Below, in pieces: positions 28,303 through 36,200 of a stretch of 64,000 bases of DNA. The stretch comes from Microbacterium sp. Leaf151. Its GTDB lineage: Bacteria; Actinomycetota; Actinomycetes; Actinomycetales; Microbacteriaceae. The notes beneath the pieces are model-generated. The model was not told the DNA's origin. It did no database searches and saw only the letters and a program-made list of their open reading frames with translations. Numbering within the stretch: position 1 is the stretch's first letter; the number at the start of each line of letters is the position of its first letter. The stretch lies in contig NZ_LMOR01000004.1 of the NCBI RefSeq assembly GCF_001424225.1, positions 832,485 through 896,484 on the forward strand. Direction: 5' to 3'. The translations under genes and the position numbers were made by a program.

Positions 28303-30827
28303 GTCGTGTCGCGCTCCACCTGGACGGTGGAACGCTTCCCCCTCTCGTCGCGGTGCGGCGGCCTTCGCCGCCGACGGCCCGGGGCGAGGAACCCCAGGAA
28401 CGATCTCAACGATACGGCGGAGCGTACCCGCTGCCACATGCTCTGGCGGCTCCGCAGGGCCCGCCGTTCCTCGTCGACGATGCGCCAGAAGGCCGCGGCC
28501 TCGTCAGCGGTCACCGCACCCGGCGAGAACACCGCCCGATCCGCATCGTCGGCCAGACGGATTCCGCCGGGGGTAGCCAGGACATCGGCGACTTCGCGAC
28601 GGGTCGGTGCGCGGGGCAGGGTACGTCGGGAATCGAGGGCGGAGTCGACGTACTCGTCCCAGCCGCCGGCGATGGCCGAGCGCGGGTCGGGGTCGAGTCG
28701 ACGGCCGCGCCGGCGCAGCAGCTTGGCGACGATGACCGTCAGGAACGGGCCGAACACGATGAGGAGCAGGAGCAGCACGATTCCGCCGATCCGCGCGAGC
28801 GCCCACAGCCAGGCGAGATCGACACCGTCGTCGGCGCGCTCGTCGTCATCGAGCGCATCGTCCTCCTGCACCGGCTCGGGCGGGACGACCTCTTCGGCGG
28901 TGTCGGGCCGGACCTCGGTGACGTTCTCCGGGTCCTGCTGCTGGGTAACCTCCAGGCTCGGCGACTTCTCCCACTGCGGTGTCACGTCGACCGGCGTCCA
29001 GCGACCGTCGGAGCCCTGCACCTCGGTCCAGGCGGTCACATCGCGCGCGCGGCACTCCCCCGCGTCGCAGGTCGAGAGCGAGGTGTCGGTGGAGCTCACG
29101 CGCGCCCCCACGACGACGCGGGCGGGGAAACCCAGTTCGTGGGCGATGAGCGCCGTCGCCACCGAGAACTGCTCGTCATCGCCGACCGCGGCGACGAAGT
29201 TGTCGGAGGCGGCGGCGCGCGGATCGTCTTCGCGTTCCAGAAGTCGCTCGAACATGCGGTCGATACGGGCGATCGAGTGGCCCGAGGCGCTCGGCTGGAG
29301 TCGGTAACCCGGCAAGTCCTCCGCCCAATTCGGCGGGGCGGATCCCTCGAGGGCGAGGCTGTGGCTGAGATAGCCGCGCTCACGCAGCAGCTGCACGAGC
29401 CCCTGTAGCGCCGCCCCGCCCGACCCCGAGGCGTTCTGCTCCACCCACCGGCGCAGGTTGTCGCCGCCGGCTGTCCCGGCGGAGTCACCGGGGGGCGAGA
29501 GCGACCCCAGGTCGGCACCCGCGGGCTCCACGGCGTCGAGGCGGTATCGGTCGCCCGGGCGCAAGCCGCCATCGGCGATCTGCACGCCGGCCTGTGCGTC
29601 GGCGCTGTAGTAGAACCGATCGGCGAGCAGCGTCCGACGGTCGCCCTCGAACGTCGCCCCCGACAAACGCCCGGCCGTCGGCATCCACAATCCACCGAGG
29701 TCCACGATCTCGACGTCGGCGTCGACCGCACGGCCTTCGCCGGCGTCGCGGGACGACGGCAGCCTGACGAAGCCTCCCCCCGAATCGCCGGACGCGCGGA
29801 AGATCTCGCCGTCGTACGTGTCGAGGGTTGCGATGCGGATGCGCTCGGGGAGCTCGCCGGCGCCGGCGCCCCCGGGACTCGTGACGCGGAACAGGACGTC
29901 GTCGGAGCGGGCGTCGGAGAACAGGGCGCGGTAAGCGGCGAGCGGACTCACCGCCTCGGCGATCTGCCGGTCGGGTCCGGCCACCGACCGGAGAACCCGA
30001 CGGTCGGCGTCGCGCGCCACCCAGGGGACGACGGCCACAGTCACGACCACCGCGACGGCCAGCATGGCGACGCCCAGGGCTGCTCGTCGGCGGTCGGCCG
30101 GCGACGGTCCCCGCCCGACATTCACGGCCGACCGGGCGCTCGCCCTCGACAGCGCGCGAACACGCTCATCGCGGGCGCGCCAGGCCAGCCACAGCACCGC
30201 TGCGAGGAGCGCTCCGAGCCCGACCGCCGTCTCGACCGGCGCCGCGACCTCGACCGGCCCGAGCGACAGCGCAGCACTCGTCGCGCTGCGTCCGAAGAAC
30301 AGGCCGAACCCGATCATGGCCGAGCCCGGGATCACGGCGGCGAGTGCTCGACGGTCGGAGCGGACCGAGAGTGCGAGCGTCACCGCCGTGCCCACGAGGA
30401 AGACGACGAGCGCCGGGACGAGCAGGTTGCGGTAGGCCCCGACCGGCAGGTCGACGGTGACGAGGTCTTTCCATGCGACGACGACGCCGGCAAAGGCCTC
30501 GCCGAGGCCCCTGATCCCCTCGGGGACCGAGGCCATCCGCGAAGGCACCCCCACAGGGACGGCGAGCACGGCGAAAGCCGCCGCGAGCGCGGCAGTGAGC
30601 GCCCACCCTCCCCCGGCTCGCCGGGAGACGAGGGCGACGACCCCCGCCGCAACGACGGCGGAGACCACGACGAGCAGGAGGAACGCGCCCGTCGCGTACA
30701 CCGGCCACGCGGCGACCGCGGCGAGGACCACGCACACCGCCGTGTAGATCGCGCCTGCGGCCAGGCGGGGCGTTGCCGACGGCTCGCGACCACCCGCCTT
30801 TGCGCGCGCACCACGGCGCGCGCTCAC
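28299..30827 (-). CDS. TgpA-type transglutaminase-like membrane protein, catalytic residues replaced
   Basis: 842 aa. Five to six N-terminal membrane helices (about 20-260), an extracytoplasmic transglutaminase-like region (about 480-640), a single membrane helix near 690-715 and a cytoplasmic C-terminus: the TgpA/DUF3488-DUF4129 layout. The core is recognisable (ALIAHELGFPARVVVGARV; AWTEVQGSDGRWTPVDVTP), but the usual Cys of GxCExF is Asp551 (GDDEQF) and the usual His before AWxEV is Thr598; Asp614 is kept. So it is probably not a working protease or transglutaminase. GTG start overlaps the DUF58 stop by four bases. Confidence 0.85.
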   Translation of the reverse strand: MSARRGARAKAGGREPSATPRLAAGAIYTAVCVVLAAVAAWPVYATGAFLLLVVVSAVVAAGVVALVSRRAGGGWALTAALAAAFAVLAVPVGVPSRMASVPEGIRGLGEAFAGVVVAWKDLVTVDLPVGAYRNLLVPALVVFLVGTAVTLALSVRSDRRALAAVIPGSAMIGFGLFFGRSATSAALSLGPVEVAAPVETAVGLGALLAAVLWLAWRARDERVRALSRASARSAVNVGRGPSPADRRRAALGVAMLAVAVVVTVAVVPWVARDADRRVLRSVAGPDRQIAEAVSPLAAYRALFSDARSDDVLFRVTSPGGAGAGELPERIRIATLDTYDGEIFRASGDSGGGFVRLPSSRDAGEGRAVDADVEIVDLGGLWMPTAGRLSGATFEGDRRTLLADRFYYSADAQAGVQIADGGLRPGDRYRLDAVEPAGADLGSLSPPGDSAGTAGGDNLRRWVEQNASGSGGAALQGLVQLLRERGYLSHSLALEGSAPPNWAEDLPGYRLQPSASGHSIARIDRMFERLLEREDDPRAAASDNFVAAVGDDEQFSVATALIAHELGFPARVVVGARVSSTDTSLSTCDAGECRARDVTAWTEVQGSDGRWTPVDVTPQWEKSPSLEVTQQQDPENVTEVRPDTAEEVVPPEPVQEDDALDDDERADDGVDLAWLWALARIGGIVLLLLLIVFGPFLTVIVAKLLRRRGRRLDPDPRSAIAGGWDEYVDSALDSRRTLPRAPTRREVADVLATPGGIRLADDADRAVFSPGAVTADEAAAFWRIVDEERRALRSRQSMWQRVRSAVSLRSFLGFLAPGRRRRRPPHRDERGKRSTVQVERDTT

Positions 30828-32200
30828 GAAGCCGCCCCCCGCACCAGCAGCCCCGACAGGTCGTCGAGCGTACCGATGGTCAGCACGGTGAGGCCCGCCA
30901 CGCTCTGCATGCGCGGGTGCGCGCGTTCGTCGCAGATCACGGCCGCCACGGCGGTGTCGACGGGGAAGGCCAGGGCCGCTTGCCGCAGGCGCGCCAGGGG
31001 CACGGCCGAACCCACGACGACGAACGCGATCGACAGACGTTCGCCGGCCTCGGACGCCAGTCGGCAGACGTCTTCTACGGGCATGGTGTTGTCGTGACGA
31101 TCGAGGCCGCTGAAGCCGTCGAGCATCGCCCGCGGCGACACCACTGGAAGGTGGCGGATCGCGCGGAGGCGCCCCTTCACCACGCGGGGGATCTCGGAAC
31201 CGGTGACGACGTCGACGTCGCGGGCATCGCGAACGGCGCGGAGGCCCAGGGAGGCGGCCGCGGAGACGGCGAGCTCGTACTCATCGGCATCCGCATACTC
31301 CGGTGTCGCCGCGGCGAGCACGACCGCCATGCGGGAGCGGCGGGACTCCTCGTACTGGCGGACCATGAGACGCCCGGTCTTGGCGGTGGATTTCCAATGC
31401 ACCTGGCGGCGCGCGTCGCCGGGGACGTACTCGCGGATTGCGTGGAACGACATGTCGGCATCCACGAGGCGACGCGTCGCGCTCCCCTCGAGGTCGCGGA
31501 TCAGACCGGCGCTGGTCGAGGGGAGGGCGACGGTGCGCGGGTGCACGAAGAGGTCGTGCACGTCGTCGAAAGCGTGCTCGCGCCGCAGTAACCCCACCGG
31601 GTCGCTCCGCACGGTCGTCACAGGACCGATCCGGACGACGCCGCGGGGCAGCGGAGGGATCTGCAGCGGCTCGGTCGTGGCGTGTCCCGGACGCAGGAAG
31701 GGCACGCCGAACTCGACCAGCCCGCGCCCCACCGGGATGTCGAGTCGCCCGGGCAGGGCGGCGCGCGCAGCGTCGTTGCGCACCACGACCTGGCCCGTCA
31801 CGCCGTGGCCGGCGACCACGCGCTCGTGCTGCAGCGTGAGGTCGACGTCGTAGGCGCGGGCGCCGAAGAGGAACGGCACGCTCATGGCCAGCAGCAGGAG
31901 CGCGGCGGCCCCCGCGACCATCCACTCGACCCATCCGAACACGACGCCGAGGATCAGCCCGATCGTGGCCGCGGCGACCACGACGGCGCCGGCCGGGCGC
32001 ACCGTTCGACCAGCCCACCGCGCGGCCGTCACGACGGCGTCGGTGAGGGCCCGCCACAGCTCCGTCGCCCGCACCACGGCGCGCACCATCCGGCGCTGAC
32101 GGCGGACCGACGTCGAGGTGACCGACGTGCGCGAGCCGGTCCGCAGCGTACCGGCAGACGTTCGTGTCAGGCGCGATTCGGTGAGATCGGCATCGGGCAC
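30824..32200 (-). CDS. DUF58 domain protein
   Basis: 458 aa. Two membrane helices at about 68-110, then an extracytoplasmic-like beta region and the DUF58 signature REYVPGDARRQVHWKSTAKT near residue 255. DUF58 is a von Willebrand A-like fold commonly paired with MoxR ATPases. The usual metal-site motif DxSxS after this signature is not seen; the matching segment reads VVLAAATPEY. GTG 32200 has a strong GGGAGGTG site. Probably works with the MoxR protein encoded 46 bases upstream in assembling or folding an envelope complex. Confidence 0.88.
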   Translation of the reverse strand: MPDADLTESRLTRTSAGTLRTGSRTSVTSTSVRRQRRMVRAVVRATELWRALTDAVVTAARWAGRTVRPAGAVVVAAATIGLILGVVFGWVEWMVAGAAALLLLAMSVPFLFGARAYDVDLTLQHERVVAGHGVTGQVVVRNDAARAALPGRLDIPVGRGLVEFGVPFLRPGHATTEPLQIPPLPRGVVRIGPVTTVRSDPVGLLRREHAFDDVHDLFVHPRTVALPSTSAGLIRDLEGSATRRLVDADMSFHAIREYVPGDARRQVHWKSTAKTGRLMVRQYEESRRSRMAVVLAAATPEYADADEYELAVSAAASLGLRAVRDARDVDVVTGSEIPRVVKGRLRAIRHLPVVSPRAMLDGFSGLDRHDNTMPVEDVCRLASEAGERLSIAFVVVGSAVPLARLRQAALAFPVDTAVAAVICDERAHPRMQSVAGLTVLTIGTLDDLSGLLVRGAAS

Positions 32201-32246
32201 GCGTCACCTCCCGTCGCCGGATGGGCCGTCGGGGTACGGGCCATCG

Positions 32247-33212
32247 TCACGCGCTCTCGCGCTGCGTGGGCGGAAGCGTGTCGAGCAGGACCTGGCCGAT
32301 CACGGCCTCCTGGGTCACCCCGTCGAATTCGGCCTCGGGGTGGAGGATCAGGCGATGCGAGAGCACCGCGACGGCGAGGGCTTTGACGTCGTCGGGAGTC
32401 ACGTAGGTGCGGCCCTTCGCGGCCGCTCGGGCACGCGTCGCCCGGGTCAGGGCGAGAGCGCCGCGGATGCTGACGCCGAGCCGCACCTCGTCGGCCGTTC
32501 GGGTCGCATCCACGAGACGGGCGATGTAGTCGAGCACGAGCGCGTCGACGTACACGGATGCCGCGAGGTCGGCCATGCCGACGAGTGCCTGCGGGGTGAT
32601 GATGGCGCGCAGCTCGGCGGTGGCGACCGCCGCTCCGTCGAGGATGCGGACGGTTGCGGCGTGGTCGGGGTACCCGAGCGAGGTGCGCAGGAGGAACCGA
32701 TCGAGCTGCGCCTCGGGGAGACGATAGGTACCGGCCTGCTCGACGGGGTTCTGCGTCGCCAGTACGAGGAACGGCACCCCCACCTGACGCGAGACACCGT
32801 CGATGGTGACGCTGCCCTCCTCCATGACCTCCAACAGTGCCGACTGGGTCTTGGGACTCGCGCGGTTGATCTCATCGGCGAGCACGATGTTGGCGAAGAT
32901 CGGGCCGGTGTGGAACTCGAACGAGCCGGTCTTCTGGTCGTAGACGGTGATGCCGGTGATGTCGCCCGGCAGCAGATCGGGCGTGAACTGGATGCGCGTG
33001 TTCGTGCCCTGCACGGATTGCGCCACGGCGCGCGCGAGCGACGTCTTGCCCGTGCCGGGGACGTCTTCGAGCAGCACATGACCGTCGCTGAGCATGGCCG
33101 TCAGCACGAGCTCGACGACGTGACGCTTCCCGAGGACGGCGCGCTCGACGTTGTCGGCGATCTGCGAGAAGGTCTGGGAGAACCAGGTGGCCTGCTCCTG
33201 GGTGATCGTCAT
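32247..33212 (-). CDS. MoxR-family AAA+ ATPase
   Basis: 321 aa. Walker A (VPGTGKTSLA, about residues 51-60), Walker B (IVLADEINRAS), sensor 1 (ATQNP) and an arginine-rich C-terminal lid domain are all intact, so ATPase activity is expected. MoxR proteins act as chaperone-like ATPases, usually with DUF58/VWA partners, as here. ATG 33212 starts MTITQEQATWF; the longer open frame upstream overlaps the giant gene in another frame and is rejected. Confidence 0.93.
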   Translation of the reverse strand: MTITQEQATWFSQTFSQIADNVERAVLGKRHVVELVLTAMLSDGHVLLEDVPGTGKTSLARAVAQSVQGTNTRIQFTPDLLPGDITGITVYDQKTGSFEFHTGPIFANIVLADEINRASPKTQSALLEVMEEGSVTIDGVSRQVGVPFLVLATQNPVEQAGTYRLPEAQLDRFLLRTSLGYPDHAATVRILDGAAVATAELRAIITPQALVGMADLAASVYVDALVLDYIARLVDATRTADEVRLGVSIRGALALTRATRARAAAKGRTYVTPDDVKALAVAVLSHRLILHPEAEFDGVTQEAVIGQVLLDTLPPTQRESA

Positions 33213-33259
33213 GTCGTCTTCCTTGGCTGTGAGGGGAGGGATGCCGGGACGGCTCGGAA

Positions 33260-36200
33260 TCAGGGGTTCGACGTGCCGGGTCGGCAGGTGCCGGCGAACT
33301 CGACGGTCTTCGGGTTCAGATTCCACCCCGGATCGGACCAGGCCACCGTGACGCCGACGCGGTCGACGGTCGTCGCGCCGACCGGGACGAGGGTCGGGTC
33401 TTCCGGGTTCGTCGGCAGCTGCGTCCCAGTCGCATCCCGGTACACCACGTTGCCGTAGATGGGGGTCACGATGCCCGCGCCGTCGGTCGTCGTGACCTCT
33501 GCGACGAGTCGGCCGCCACCCTCGCAACTGGCGATGCTCCACGACGCTTGCACCTGGTACGGAGCGCTGCCCTGGGCCGGCTTCACCAGACCGGGCTGAG
33601 ACCGTGTGTCCCACACATCGTGCTGGAAGTACACGAGGATGTTGGGGTCGCGACCGAAGACGGTGGATCCGGGACCCCAGTTGTCGTACACGACCGTGTT
33701 GTTGCGCGGCGGCGGGGTGCCCGCCTCGATCCTGCGATCGAAGAACCAGCGCGCGGTGTTGTCCTTGACTTCTGCATCGGGGTTGACGCGGAACGTGTAG
33801 CCCTCCGGGGCGGCGTCGTTCTGCGCGACGTTCAGACTCTGCTTGACGCCGACCGCTCCGTAGGACTCGCCCCGGAAGAACGTCTCGACGCAGAGTGTGT
33901 AGTCGTAGCTCTCGCCGTCGTTGCGTTTCGGGAACTCCTCGCGCGCGGAATCCGAAGACGGCTGGCACCGGGACCGCCCCTCCGAAATGTCGTACTTCAG
34001 CTCGACATCGGTGCCGTTGGGCTGGGCCGAGCCCTCGGCGACGACGGTCGACTGCTGGTCGCCCGTCGAACGCGACGTGAGGTTCAGAACGAGGTTCTGC
34101 GCGACGCCCACACCGTGCGCGGTGCCGACGAGCTCGCTCCCGTTCGATGCTCCGCCGAGTCCCGGCGGCAGGGTGAACCGCGAGATCGGGCGGATCGTGA
34201 TGCTGGTGGCGGTGTTGGACCCGACGACGAACCGGCGCACCTGCACCTCGTCTTGGTTGCGTCCGACATCGACGCGGACGGTCTGTCCCACCGGGCTGGA
34301 GATTTCGAGCGCGCCGGTCTCCGACCCGTCGACGCCGCTGATCAACAGGTCGGCGACATTGCCCTCGCCACCGGTCTGCACCGGGGTGAAAGCCAGTTCG
34401 CGCGGCTGGGCGGGCGGACGGTAAGCCCACCCGGTCGTGCGCACCGCTCCCCGGGACTCGCCGACGGCGTTGACCGCGGTCACGACGTACTCCCGCTGCT
34501 CTCCGTTCGGGGCCGAGATGGGCGGGCACGATCCGTCGGGCGCGCACTGGCCCACGGTCTGTCCGCCCGTGCGCACCGTGAAGCCGGAGAGGCCCGGGTA
34601 CGCGCGTCCCGACTCGCCCGGATCGACGCGCAGCGTCAGGGACCCGTCGGCAAAGGCGGTCTGCCGCACGCTCGCCGGGGTGCGGGGGTAGCCCAGCAGG
34701 TCGAGGGTGACGCGGGCATCGCGGGTGGACGCGGTCGTTCGTCCCTGTGCATCGCGGAGGGTCACGCCGGCGCTGCACGATGCACCCGGTGTGTCGTCGT
34801 TCCACGACGCTGCGACGCTGGTCGGCGACGCGACGGAGAAGCTCACGCCCGTGCAGCTGGCCGTCGGTCTGACCGCCACGACCTCGAGCGGCGTTCGCGG
34901 AAGGGGGTTCACCTCACCCGGGATCCCGATGACCTCGATGGTGCAGCTCGTTCCCGCGCCCTGGGAGCACTGCGACGACGTGGTGCCTCCCTGGGGCAGG
35001 GTCGAGGGCGCGGCGCCCACGCGCAGCACGAGACGCGCCGGCGCCACCGCCTCGTGGCTCGTGATCGACACGACGGCGGCGTTCTCGGTCCCGGGCAGGG
35101 CGCGGTCGTCGCCCGTCACGGTCACGACGGATCCGTCGAGCGACACCGAGAAGGCCGAGCCCGAGGACTCCAGCGCGTAGCGCACGCCCCCCGCGTCTTC
35201 GCGGCCGAGCTGCCAGGACGTCATGTTGCGCAGGTCGAAGGTGGCCGTCTCCCCCGGACCCACCGTGAGCGCGCCCGGCCGCAGTTCGGGCTGAGGGTTG
35301 CGGGCGACGACACCGATCGGCACCGACAACATCGTCCACTCCTCGCTGCCCGCCACCCGGACGGGGACGCGGCACGCGTCGGTCCATGGCGAGCCGCTGC
35401 CCGCGTCGTACGTGACGACGGAACCCGCGACCGTGCATCGCCCCTCGGCTCGAACGCCCGTGGAGGTGACGTCGGCGCCGACCTCGAGCGTCGCACGGCG
35501 AGGGAGGGCGACCAGAGAGGCCATATCGAACGAAACGGATGCGACCTCGTCGACGCGCTGTGCCGCGTTCGGTCGGAGCGAGAGGCTCAGATCGTCGTCG
35601 CCCGGCACCCGGAGGAAGGCGTACGTGGTGACATCGGCGTCACCCACGCGACCGGTGACAGCGAACGGAACGACCCGGCGCGTCGCCGGGAGTGCGCCGG
35701 AGATGCGCCGGCCTTCCAGCCGGACGTCGACCGGATCACCCCACAGTGCCACGTCGAGGTCGCTGACCTCGCCACCCGACCACGTGGCCCTGCCGGAGAT
35801 CACGTCGACACCGGCGGCGAAGTCGTCGCGATTCTCCACCGTCAAGACCGTGTCGGTGACGACCGGGTAGTCGGGCACGTTCTCGCGCACGACCTTCACC
35901 ACGATCAGGCCGCGGCCGGTGTTGCCGGAATCCGACGCGACGTCGTACAGGAAGGACAGGGTGCCCGGCTGCTCACCCGCGCGGAGGACGACGGCGGTGT
36001 CGGATACGGAGCCGATGAAGCCGTCGAGGCGCTCGTATTCCGGGTTGTCGCTGCCGTCGACGAGCCTCTCGGGGAGATCCGGGCGCACGCCGCTGAGGGT
36101 CAGACGGCCCTGCGTGGGATCGATGTCGTTCGCCAGAGGACTGACACGCACCGTGCGGTCGGCGCCCGCCTGCACCTGCACGTAGTCGGTGAAGGTGATG

